The translations under genes were made by a program, and so were the position numbers. Under the pieces are notes generated by a model, which saw nothing but the letters and a program-made list of their open reading frames with translations, was not told where the DNA came from and did no database searches. 7,147 nt of DNA, from positions 1 through 7,147 of the forward strand of contig DCFY01000034.1 of assembly GCA_002315155.1 (NCBI GenBank), written 5' to 3'. The stretch comes from Megamonas sp. UBA1792 (GTDB taxonomy: Bacteria; Bacillota_C; Negativicutes; Selenomonadales; Selenomonadaceae). Shown piece by piece: positions 1-5,798 of this stretch (position 1 is its first letter; each line of letters opens with the position of its first letter).

Positions 1-963
1 CATATGGAAAAGGTTCTTCAAAAACGTATTGTGGGACAGGATGAAGCAGTCAGGGCTGTTGCAAAGGCTGTACGACGAGCTAGAGCAGGTCTGAAAGAGG
101 AAAAGCGGCCAATTGGATCGTTTTTGTTTCTTGGACCTACTGGTGTAGGAAAAACAGAGCTTGCACGTGCATTAGCGGAAGCTTTGTTTGGCGATGAAAA
201 TGCGATGATTCGTTTTGATATGTCGGAGTATATGGAGAAACATACGGTATCACGAATGATCGGTGCACCTCCGGGGTATGTCGGTTATGAGGAAGGCGGT
301 CAGCTGACAGATGCAGTACGGCGGAAACCATATGCCGTTATTCTGTTGGATGAAATTGAAAAAGCACATTATGATGTTTTTAATATTTTATTGCAGGTTC
401 TTGAAGATGGGCGTTTGACAGATAGCCAAGGAAGAAAGGTAGATTTCAGGAATACGGTAATTATAATGACTTCAAACGCAGGGGCTAGTTTTCTTAGACC
501 AGAAAGTGCTACTGTGGGTTTTGCAACAGGCAAACTGTCTTCGGTGGAAAAAGAAAAGACAGCGAAAAAACATGTATTAGATGAGGTCCGGAAAATTTTC
601 AAACCGGAATTTTTAAATCGTATTGATGAAACGCTTGTATTTCATCCACTCGCCAAAGAGGATCTTATTAAAGTTGTGGAAATTCTTCTTCGCGATGTTA
701 AGCGGCGATTGGCGGATATGGAAATAGGTCTGGAAATCAGCCCAGCGGCAAAAGGTAAGCTTGTTGCAGAGGGAACGGATTTCAAGTTTGGTGCACGTCC
801 ACTAAAGCGGGCGATTCAAAGACTTATTGAAGATGAGCTCGCTGAAGCTTTATTGGCAAAAAAATTTAAAGCCGGTGATACAATCTATGTAAAACGATTG
901 GACGGGAAGCTGGACTTTGTTAAAAAAACAGAGAAAGTTTCTGGTGGAAATATTAAGGCATGA
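1..963 (+). CDS. clpC: ATP-dependent Clp protease ATP-binding subunit ClpC, C-terminal part (5' end outside window)
   Basis: This is the second AAA+ module and C-terminus of a Hsp100 unfoldase that feeds substrates to the ClpP peptidase in the cytoplasm. The reading frame is open from base 1 (the first codon, cat, is read through), so the ATG at 4 is an internal Met and not the start; roughly the first 500 residues lie upstream. Counting from that Met, I see Walker A GPTGVGKT (44-51), pore loop GYVGYE (91-96), Walker [11 protein letters not shown] (112-121), sensor-1 TSNAG (156-160), arginine finger in FLNRID (R206) and sensor-2 GARPLKR (263-269). A VGF tripeptide (171-173) sits where ClpP-binding loops occur in ClpA/C/X, which argues against ClpB. 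The following radA is the usual ClpC neighbour in Firmicutes. The stop overlaps the next start by ATGA, indicating translational coupling. Confidence 0.95.
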   Translation, partial: HMEKVLQKRIVGQDEAVRAVAKAVRRARAGLKEEKRPIGSFLFLGPTGVGKTELARALAEALFGDENAMIRFDMSEYMEKHTVSRMIGAPPGYVGYEEGGQLTDAVRRKPYAVILLDEIEKAHYDVFNILLQVLEDGRLTDSQGRKVDFRNTVIIMTSNAGASFLRPESATVGFATGKLSSVEKEKTAKKHVLDEVRKIFKPEFLNRIDETLVFHPLAKEDLIKVVEILLRDVKRRLADMEIGLEISPAAKGKLVAEGTDFKFGARPLKRAIQRLIEDELAEALLAKKFKAGDTIYVKRLDGKLDFVKKTEKVSGGNIKA

Positions 964-1112
964 AAAAAAGAACAGAAAATAATAGGTTGGAGTCGTCCTC
1001 TATAGTTCGCGCAACGGGGAATTTTTTCTTGAATTTACTGATTGCTTTGGTATGGATATTTATGTCGCTGATAAAACTGATAACAGGACCTTTTAAGAGT
1101 GGAAAGAGATGA
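960..1112 (+). CDS. 50-residue single-pass membrane micro-protein, unknown function
   Basis: A 50-codon frame starts at an ATG that overlaps the clpC stop as ATGA and ends in TGA six bases before radA. The product has a basic, polar N-terminus (MKKRTENNR), a hydrophobic stretch at about residues 21-42 (from [14 protein letters not shown] through MSLIKLI) and a basic tail ending KSGKR. This is the profile of a small single-pass inner-membrane protein. A weak Shine-Dalgarno, GGTGG (943-947), lies 12 bases upstream, so translation probably depends on ribosomes finishing clpC. I do not recognise a family. Position, coupling and the well-formed hydrophobic segment support a real gene, and it is the only reading frame filling this 155-base gap. 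It could act with ClpC or be a passive linker that passes ribosomes on to radA; the sequence does not decide. Confidence 0.62.
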   Translation: MKKRTENNRLESSSIVRATGNFFLNLLIALVWIFMSLIKLITGPFKSGKR

Positions 1113-1118
1113 TATTGC

Positions 1119-2486
1119 TTGGTGAAGAAAAAAACAACAGTCTATGTATGTCAGGATTGTGGCTATGATACACCAAAGTGGCTGGGACGCTGCCCGGGAT
1201 GTGGTGCATGGAATACGATAGTAGAGGAAATAATTCAGCCTAAAACGATAGGAAATGGACTACGCATAGGATTTTCGGATGCAGTCAAGCCACAACCAAT
1301 AGGTGATGTTACAGTAGAGGATATGCCGAGGTTTCTTACGGGATCAGGCGAATTGGACAGGGTGCTGGGGGGCGGGATTATTCCAGGATCAATGGTTCTT
1401 ATCGTTGGGGACCCTGGAGTAGGAAAATCAAGTATGACACTTAAGGTGTGTGCCAATGTAGCAACAACAAAGGGCTGTGTTCTTTACGTAACAGGTGAAG
1501 AAAGTACACGACAGGTACGTATGCGTGCAGACCGACTGGATGCTTTGGCAGATCGATTGCTTGTTGTAAGTGAAACAAATTTGGAAACGATAGAAAGTCA
1601 TATTCTTTCGGTAAAACCGGATCTTTTGGTCATTGACTCGATTCAGACGATATTCAAACCGGATATACAGAGTGCACCGGGCAGCGTGAGTCAGGTGCGT
1701 GAATGTGCAGTTGAGCTTTTACGCATAGCAAAAATGAATGGCATAGCTGCGTTTATCATTGGACATGTGACAAAGGATGGTACATTGGCAGGGCCGCGTG
1801 TGCTTGAACATATTGTTGATACGGTACTTTACTTTGAAGGAGAAAGAAATGCACAGTATCGGGTGCTTCGAGCGGTGAAAAATCGTTTTGGCAGCACAAA
1901 TGAGATTGGTCTCTTTGAAATGAGGGATGTTGGTCTTGTCGATGTTCCAGATGCATCAAAAATGTTCTTGTCTGATCTGAAAGAAGATTCGGGGACAGTT
2001 GTTGTGCCGACTGTAGAGGGAACAAGGCCTCTTCTTGTCGAATTGCAAGCACTTGTCGCGCAGACTCCATATATACCACCGCGACGGACATCTGATTATG
2101 TAGATATTAAACGAATTCAATTGCTTTTAGCGGTACTTGAAAAACGGGTACACTTAAATATCGGTGCATGTGATGTCTATGTGAAGGTAGCCGGTGGTAT
2201 CAAAATTGATGAGCCGGCAATCGATTTGGGACTTAGTGTAGCTTTGGCGTCAAGCTTTCGGAACGGTCTGCTTTTGCCTAAAACAATTATTTTTGGTGAA
2301 GTAGGTCTTTCTGGTGAAGTTCGTGCTGTGAGTCAGGTAGATATTCGCATTCGTGAAGCAATTAAGATGGGATTCAAACATGTTATTTTACCACGGAAAA
2401 ATATGGAGCGACTAGAAAAAAATTTACCAATTCAATTGCATGGTGTTGAAAATGTGAGCGAGGCCCTGCGGATAGCGATACAATAA
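1119..2486 (+). CDS. radA: DNA repair protein RadA (Sms), branch-migration ATPase
   Basis: RadA is a RecA-like ATPase that helps process recombination intermediates during DNA repair. The 455-residue product is full length for the family. It has a four-cysteine zinc finger (C11, C14, C25, C28), Walker A GDPGVGKS (97-104), Walker B LLVIDSIQT (169-177), the RadA signature KNRFG (254-258) and a Lon-like C-terminal domain from about 300 onward, with DLGLSVALASS (369-379) and FGEVGLSGEVR (392-402). The start is a TTG at 1119, giving MVKKKTTVYVC, close to the MAKxKT opening of relatives. A GTG one codon later is an equal alternative. A purine-rich GGAAAGAG (1101-1108) lies 10 bases before the TTG, inside the end of the micro-ORF. 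The gap to that ORF is only six bases, so radA is probably cotranscribed with clpC. Confidence 0.97.
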   Translation: MVKKKTTVYVCQDCGYDTPKWLGRCPGCGAWNTIVEEIIQPKTIGNGLRIGFSDAVKPQPIGDVTVEDMPRFLTGSGELDRVLGGGIIPGSMVLIVGDPGVGKSSMTLKVCANVATTKGCVLYVTGEESTRQVRMRADRLDALADRLLVVSETNLETIESHILSVKPDLLVIDSIQTIFKPDIQSAPGSVSQVRECAVELLRIAKMNGIAAFIIGHVTKDGTLAGPRVLEHIVDTVLYFEGERNAQYRVLRAVKNRFGSTNEIGLFEMRDVGLVDVPDASKMFLSDLKEDSGTVVVPTVEGTRPLLVELQALVAQTPYIPPRRTSDYVDIKRIQLLLAVLEKRVHLNIGACDVYVKVAGGIKIDEPAIDLGLSVALASSFRNGLLLPKTIIFGEVGLSGEVRAVSQVDIRIREAIKMGFKHVILPRKNMERLEKNLPIQLHGVENVSEALRIAIQ

Positions 2487-2541
2487 TTTTTAAAAAATAT
2501 AGATCGTTTTCATGATTTTTTCATAAATTTGCGATATTTTA

Positions 2542-2570
2542 TTGACAGTGCTTTTCTAACGTGATAAAAT
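2542..2570 (+). promoter_or_regulatory. Sigma-A-type promoter P1 of carD
   Basis: A perfect -35 box TTGACA (2542-2547) is followed after exactly 17 bases by TAAAAT (2565-2570), a 5/6 match to TATAAT. A/T-rich sequence upstream of the -35 could act as an UP element. The expected start of transcription is near 2577, about 60 bases before the carD TTG start. Confidence 0.8.
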
Positions 2571-2571
2571 A

Positions 2572-2600
2572 ATGACTTTTACAAACTATTATGTTATAAT
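2572..2600 (+). promoter_or_regulatory. Second, overlapping promoter P2 of carD with extended -10
   Basis: A consensus TATAAT (2595-2600) is preceded by TGT (2592-2594), making an extended -10 element (TGnTATAAT). At 17 bases upstream lies ATGACT (2572-2577), a 4/6 match to TTGACA. Transcription would start near 2607, leaving a leader of about 30 bases. The box begins two bases after the P1 -10, so the two promoters are tandem and P2 overlaps the P1 start region. Confidence 0.6.
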
Positions 2601-2623
2601 AAATACATATCTAGTCTATTTTG

Positions 2624-2629
2624 AAGGAG
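2624..2629 (+). promoter_or_regulatory. Ribosome binding site that fixes the carD start at TTG 2638
   Basis: AAGGAG lies 8 bases before the TTG at 2638. An in-frame GTG at 2632 is only two bases away and too close, and the upstream in-frame ATG at 2572 lies inside the promoter region, so this site selects the TTG. Confidence 0.85.
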
Positions 2630-2637
2630 ATGTGTCT

Positions 2638-3132
2638 TTGCTTAACATAGGAGATAAAGTAGTGTATCCAATGCACGGTGCAGGTGTTATTGCCGGAATT
2701 GAAGAATGTAATGTCATGGGTGAAAGTAAAGCCTATTATATTTTAAAAATGCCTTTGGGAAATATGAAGGTAATGATTCCGATAGATAATGTGGACAATA
2801 TAGGACTCAGAGATGTTATTGCTGAGAATGATGTTGATGTGGTAAAGCAAGTCCTGCAGGATGAACCGCAAAGAGTAGCAGGAAGCTGGAATAAACGTTT
2901 CAATGTGAATCTTGTAAAGATAAAAACAGGTGATATTTGTGATGTTGCGGCTGTCGTGAGAAATTTAATTTTACAGGACAGGCTCAAGAAAATATCGAGT
3001 GGAGAAAGACGATTATTAGATATCTCAAAACAGATTCTTATTAGTGAGCTTGTTTTTGCTTGTGATAAGGAACCAGCAGAGGTTGAAAAGTGGATTACGG
3101 ACTTACTTGCAGAAAACGGGTTTGATAAATAG
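2638..3132 (+). CDS. carD: CarD/CdnL-family RNA polymerase-binding transcription regulator
   Basis: CarD-family proteins bind the RNA polymerase beta subunit through an N-terminal Tudor-like domain shared with the Mfd repair factor. They act on open-complex stability at promoters, notably those of rRNA. From the TTG start the protein has 164 residues, the normal family size. The N-terminal domain opens with NIGDKVVYPMHGAGVI (3-18) and runs to about residue 60. The C-terminal helical domain carries SWNKRFNVNLVKIKTGD (83-99), including Trp84 at the place of the family tryptophan that contacts DNA next to the -10 box. The longer frame beginning at the ATG at 2572 would add 22 residues encoded within the promoters and is rejected. 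In many Firmicutes disA follows radA; here carD takes that place. Its own tandem promoters suggest high or condition-dependent expression. A specific CarD target cannot be inferred. Confidence 0.93.
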   Translation: MLNIGDKVVYPMHGAGVIAGIEECNVMGESKAYYILKMPLGNMKVMIPIDNVDNIGLRDVIAENDVDVVKQVLQDEPQRVAGSWNKRFNVNLVKIKTGDICDVAAVVRNLILQDRLKKISSGERRLLDISKQILISELVFACDKEPAEVEKWITDLLAENGFDK

Positions 3133-3145
3133 GTTCTTTGGTACT

Positions 3146-3174
3146 TTGACAAATACAATTTGTTTTAGTAAGAT
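3146..3174 (+). promoter_or_regulatory. Promoter in front of the PIN-TRAM gene
   Basis: A perfect TTGACA (3146-3151) is followed after 17 bases by TAAGAT (3169-3174), a 4/6 match to the -10 consensus. TAAAAT (3174-3179) matches better but with a poor 22-base spacing. The start of transcription would be near 3181. The promoter lies wholly within the 81-base gap after carD and is overlapped by an inverted repeat. Confidence 0.65.
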
Positions 3175-3186
3175 AAAATTGTATTT
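3151..3186. repeat. Perfect 11-bp inverted repeat over the PIN-TRAM promoter, operator candidate
   Basis: The arm AAATACAATTT (3151-3161) and its exact reverse complement AAATTGTATTT (3176-3186) are separated by 14 bases. The arms begin at the last base of the -35 box and end past the expected start of transcription, so the -10 lies in the spacer. The centres of the arms are 25 bp apart, or about 2.4 helical turns. This is a reasonable layout for a dimeric or tetrameric repressor. Only two of the eleven pairs are G-C and no T-run follows directly, so it is a poor terminator. Confidence 0.55.
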
Positions 3187-3198
3187 ATATGGAAGATG

Positions 3199-3206
3199 AA
3201 AGGAGG
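3199..3206 (+). promoter_or_regulatory. Strong ribosome binding site that fixes the PIN-TRAM start at ATG 3214
   Basis: AAAGGAGG lies 7 bases before the ATG at 3214. The in-frame ATG at 3196 touches the upstream edge of this site, with no binding site of its own, so the six extra residues it would add (MKGGRS) are the translated Shine-Dalgarno. Confidence 0.9.
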
Positions 3207-3213
3207 CAGGTCT

Positions 3214-4356
3214 ATGTTGCTTGATAGAGTATTACGGTTTTTTATTACAGGATTAATGGTAATTGTTGGGGGAGCACTTATGCAGCTCGCCAGTCCTTTG
3301 CTTACTGTTTTAATTGGGACGGAAGTTTTGAAGATTGATATGGGGCTTTTCAGTATTACATTGGCAAATCTTTTATTTATATTACTGGGAGCTGTTATTG
3401 GTGGTCTTGTTGGACTTTTTTTATCACCTTATTTTGTAAAACGATTGACACAGTTTTCTGTGTGGGTGGAAGGGCAACTGAATAAGATGCCAATTTATGA
3501 TGTTATTGCAGGGGCAGCTGGTCTTGCAATTGGACTTATTATAGCGAATTTACTTGGGACTGCATTTTCACAAATACCGATTATAGGCAATTATATTCCA
3601 GTTGTATTTAGTATTGTTTTGGGCTATCTTGGAGTTCATATCACGATAAAGAAACGTAAAGAACTTATAGGAATTTTTGATTTTATTCCGCATTTTCTTA
3701 AGGAATATAAAAGCCGGGAAATGAAGACGCCTGCCGTCGAAACTGAAAAAGTGGCGGTTGGTCCGGGGTATAAACTTCTTGACACGAGTGTTATTATTGA
3801 TGGACGCATTGCAGATATCTGTAAAAGTGGATTTGTTGAAGGTATACTGCTCATTCCTGTTTTTGTGCTTGAGGAATTGCAGCATATTGCGGATTCATCA
3901 GATTTATTGAAACGGACACGTGGTCGCAGAGGTCTTGATATCTTACAGAGGATTCGTACGGAATGTAGTATGGTCGTTGAAATTGATAATCGTGATTTTG
4001 ATGATATTTCTGAGGTGGATTCAAAGCTTGTGCGGCTTGGACAGCTTGTGGGCGCTAAAATTATTACAAATGACTATAACCTGAATAAAGTGTCTGAACT
4101 GCGTGGCGTGCCGGTACTTAATATTAATGAACTTTCAAATGCAGTAAAACCAGTTGTGATTCCTGGTGAAAATATGAAAGTGACAGTTGTCAAAGATGGT
4201 AAGGAGCAGGGTCAGGGAGTTGCTTATCTTGACGATGGCACGATGATTGTTGTTGAAGGCGGTAAGCATCATATGAATGCAACAATTGATGTTGAGGTTA
4301 CTTCAGCACTACAGACGGCCGCAGGCCGTATGATATTTGCCAAGCCAAAAGCATGA
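3214..4356 (+). CDS. yacL: YacL-type membrane protein with PIN and TRAM domains
   Basis: This 380-residue protein matches the YacL family, a membrane-anchored PIN/TRAM protein conserved beside radA/ispD in Firmicutes. Four hydrophobic segments lie at about 7-30, 49-70, 97-116 and 128-145, followed by a basic stretch (KKRKE, 146-150). A PIN nuclease-like domain begins at KLLDTSVIIDGR (187-198). Its probable metal-binding acidic residues are D190, E220 (VLEELQ), D269 (EVDSKLV) and D287 (TNDYN); all four are present, so nuclease activity is possible. A TRAM domain, a predicted RNA-binding beta-barrel, spans about 312-376. The cytoplasmic part would thus be a membrane-tethered RNA-binding ribonuclease, by inference; the physiological substrate is not established to my knowledge. 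The gene has its own promoter with an operator-like repeat and ends before a strong terminator, so it may be expressed alone or by read-through from carD. Confidence 0.93.
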   Translation: MLLDRVLRFFITGLMVIVGGALMQLASPLLTVLIGTEVLKIDMGLFSITLANLLFILLGAVIGGLVGLFLSPYFVKRLTQFSVWVEGQLNKMPIYDVIAGAAGLAIGLIIANLLGTAFSQIPIIGNYIPVVFSIVLGYLGVHITIKKRKELIGIFDFIPHFLKEYKSREMKTPAVETEKVAVGPGYKLLDTSVIIDGRIADICKSGFVEGILLIPVFVLEELQHIADSSDLLKRTRGRRGLDILQRIRTECSMVVEIDNRDFDDISEVDSKLVRLGQLVGAKIITNDYNLNKVSELRGVPVLNINELSNAVKPVVIPGENMKVTVVKDGKEQGQGVAYLDDGTMIVVEGGKHHMNATIDVEVTSALQTAAGRMIFAKPKA

Positions 4357-4371
4357 TGGGATTTATGAATG

Positions 4372-4400
4372 AAAAGCTGCGGAACTTCGCAGCTTTTTTT
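4372..4400 (+). terminator. Rho-independent terminator after the PIN-TRAM gene
   Basis: A perfect 10-bp stem, AAAAGCTGCG (4372-4381) with CGCAGCTTTT (4388-4397), closes a six-base loop (GAACTT) and continues into an uninterrupted T-run to 4400. It starts 15 bases after the PIN-TRAM stop and is the only clear terminator in the window. It separates the radA/carD side from the isoprenoid genes. Confidence 0.93.
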
Positions 4401-4409
4401 AATTAGGTC

Positions 4410-4438
4410 TTTTAATTTAGATGTGATTTGTGTATGAT
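4410..4438 (+). promoter_or_regulatory. Probable promoter of ispD-ispF-gltX
   Basis: Because a terminator lies just upstream, ispD needs its own promoter in 4401-4455. The best -10 is TATGAT (4433-4438), a 5/6 match. The -35 region 17 bases upstream (TTTTAA, 4410-4415) is weak, at 3/6. Transcription would start near 4445, leaving a leader of about 26 bases that includes the GGAAGGAAG ribosome binding site. Confidence 0.4.
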
Positions 4439-4470
4439 AGAAACAATAATATATTGGAAGGAAGAAGTAA

Positions 4471-5229
4471 ATGGTAACAGTTATTTTTCCGGCGGCTGGT
4501 CAAGGACATCGAATGAAAGCCGGCATCAATAAGGTTTTTTTGGAACTTCTGGGAAAACCGATCCTAGTACGTACATTGCTGACTTTTTCGCAGTGCTCGT
4601 TAGTTGATAAACTTGTTGTGGTAGTTGCACCAGAGGAAATGGGGGTTATCAAGCGAATATTGAAGATGGTTAACGGTTTAAAACCTTATAAGGTCGTGAC
4701 GGGCGGATCGGAACGACAATATTCTATATATAATGGTCTCTCTTATGTTGATCCAGCGTCTGACATTATACTTGTGCATGATGCAGCCCGCCCGCTTGTG
4801 AGTCAGACGGTGATAAAGGCTGTAATTAATGAAGCTGTGTTAAGTGGTGCGGCGATTGCGGCTGTACCGGAGAAAAACACAGTCAAAATTGTAAATCAAG
4901 ATCATATAGTAAAAAAAACACCGGACAGAACCTCCTTATGGGCGGTACAGACACCGCAAGGCTTTCAACGGGATATTCTTATTCAGGCATATCAAAAAGC
5001 GCAGGCAGACGGCTTTTTGGGGACGGATGATGCAAGTCTTGTTGAACGCATGGGCATACCAGTGAAGGTTGTGGAAAGCGAGTACAGGAATATCAAGGTT
5101 ACGACGCCGGAAGATTTAATTATTGCAGAAGCTTTTTTGCGTGATGGTAAAATGTCAAAGGTAAAAGATGGCGTAGTGGTTGTTTCTGATGCGATAATAA
5201 ATATGAAGGAACATCTTTTCCGCCACTGA
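4471..5229 (+). CDS. ispD: 2-C-methyl-D-erythritol 4-phosphate cytidylyltransferase
   Basis: IspD joins CTP and methylerythritol 4-phosphate to give CDP-methylerythritol, the third step of the non-mevalonate isoprenoid pathway. The nucleotide-binding opening PAAGQGHRM (7-15) carries R14, and K21 follows in INKVF, matching the catalytic Arg/Lys pair of the family. Other signatures are LVHDAARPL (101-109), DRTSLWAVQTPQGF (152-165), TDDASL (185-190) and NIKVTTPEDL (207-216) with K209. The ATG start has a GGAAGGAAG binding site 4456-4464 at good spacing. The 252-residue product is about 20 residues longer than usual (about 230): after AEAFLR (219-224) comes an extra, partly hydrophobic tail with GVVVVSDAIINM. 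ispF follows after 27 bases, as in many bacteria, so the two are cotranscribed. The two enzymes are separate here and not fused. Confidence 0.96.
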   Translation: MVTVIFPAAGQGHRMKAGINKVFLELLGKPILVRTLLTFSQCSLVDKLVVVVAPEEMGVIKRILKMVNGLKPYKVVTGGSERQYSIYNGLSYVDPASDIILVHDAARPLVSQTVIKAVINEAVLSGAAIAAVPEKNTVKIVNQDHIVKKTPDRTSLWAVQTPQGFQRDILIQAYQKAQADGFLGTDDASLVERMGIPVKVVESEYRNIKVTTPEDLIIAEAFLRDGKMSKVKDGVVVVSDAIINMKEHLFRH

Positions 5230-5256
5230 TGGTAGAAAATAAAAAGGAGCAGACGT

Positions 5257-5733
5257 ATGACGCGATTTGGTATGGGTTATGATGTACATAGATTGGTAGA
5301 GGGGCGAAAGCTTATTGTTGGTGGTGTAGATATAAAGCATACAGCAGGTCTTCTGGGACATTCTGATGCTGATGTTTTGCTGCATGCGATTGCTGATGCA
5401 CTGCTTGGTGCTGCAGCATTAGGTGATATTGGGCACCATTTTCCAGATACAGATCCGGCTTACGAAGGGATATCCAGCCTGATGCTTTTGGAACATGTAG
5501 GGAAATTGATCGCAGAGAAAGGCTATTGCATTGGTAATATTGATGCGACCATTGTGGCTCAGAAACCAAAGTTTGCACCATATATACATAAGATGGTTGA
5601 AAATATAGCAAGTGTATTGTATCTACAGCCGGAACAGGTCAATGTAAAAGCTACGACAGAGGAATGGCTGGGTTTCACTGGGAATGAAGAAGGGATATCT
5701 TCTTATGCAGTGACAGGTATTGAGCTAAAATAG
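5257..5733 (+). CDS. ispF: 2-C-methyl-D-erythritol 2,4-cyclodiphosphate synthase
   Basis: IspF cyclises CDP-methylerythritol 2-phosphate to methylerythritol 2,4-cyclodiphosphate with release of CMP, the fifth step of the non-mevalonate pathway; the enzyme is a homotrimer with zinc at each active site. The 158-residue product is full length. Zinc ligands are visible as D9 and H11 in GYDVHRL (7-13) and H43 in [13 protein letters not shown] (40-52). GHSDADV (34-40), [10 protein letters not shown] (57-66) and the C-terminal [17 protein letters not shown] (131-147), which forms the cytidine pocket, are intact. The ATG is preceded by AAGGAG (5244-5249) at 7 bases. It sits directly after ispD, supplying a non-adjacent step; the intervening kinase gene ispE is not in this window. 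Confidence 0.97.
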   Translation: MTRFGMGYDVHRLVEGRKLIVGGVDIKHTAGLLGHSDADVLLHAIADALLGAAALGDIGHHFPDTDPAYEGISSLMLLEHVGKLIAEKGYCIGNIDATIVAQKPKFAPYIHKMVENIASVLYLQPEQVNVKATTEEWLGFTGNEEGISSYAVTGIELK

Positions 5734-5784
5734 TATTTGTATGAAGATCAGATTTCTGGTAAAATTAACTATATACAATATTTT

Positions 5785-5789
5785 GGAGG
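5785..5789 (+). promoter_or_regulatory. Ribosome binding site supporting the GTG start of gltX
   Basis: GGAGG lies 9 bases before the GTG at 5799. An in-frame stop (TGA, 5793-5795) sits just upstream of the GTG, so no longer start is possible. The nearby ATG at 5792 is in another frame and stops after four codons. Confidence 0.85.
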
Positions 5790-5798
5790 TAATGAATA

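Larger units (their letters stand above)
2487..2637 (+). other. Intergenic region between radA and carD
   Basis: This 151-base, very AT-rich stretch holds the two carD promoters and the carD ribosome binding site. I see no convincing Rho-independent terminator after radA; the only candidate is a weak all-A/T stem at 2492-2521. Some read-through from the clpC-radA transcript into carD is therefore plausible. No RNA gene or riboswitch was recognised. Confidence 0.7.

Noticed and set aside
1756..2091. 111-codon - strand frame opposite radA
   Set aside because: It is a shadow of the conserved RadA coding frame; no recognisable product.
2492..2521. Possible terminator after radA (A-run pairing with T-run)
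   Set aside because: The stem is 7 bp, all A/T, with a 16-base loop and no G-C core, so it would be too weak; A/T-rich promoter DNA explains it.
2572..2637. 22-residue N-terminal extension of CarD from ATG 2572
   Set aside because: This ATG lies two bases after the P1 -10 box and within the P2 -35 box. It has no ribosome binding site, and the extension does not resemble CarD; TTG 2638 fits better.
3568..3885. 105-codon - strand frame opposite the PIN-TRAM gene
   Set aside because: It is a shadow of a well-supported gene, without domain signature or start signals.
5737..5778. TTGTAT...ATACAA inverted repeat upstream of gltX, resembling part of the repeat upstream of the PIN-TRAM gene
   Set aside because: Only six bases match, with a 30-base spacer in AT-rich DNA, as expected by chance.
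5774..5779. TACAAT as a -10 box for a separate gltX promoter
   Set aside because: Transcription would start within the GGAGG ribosome binding site, and no -35 box is seen at the right distance.
5734..5798. T-box or other leader control in front of gltX
   Set aside because: The gap is only 65 bases, with no terminator hairpin or T-box core; too short for such an element.
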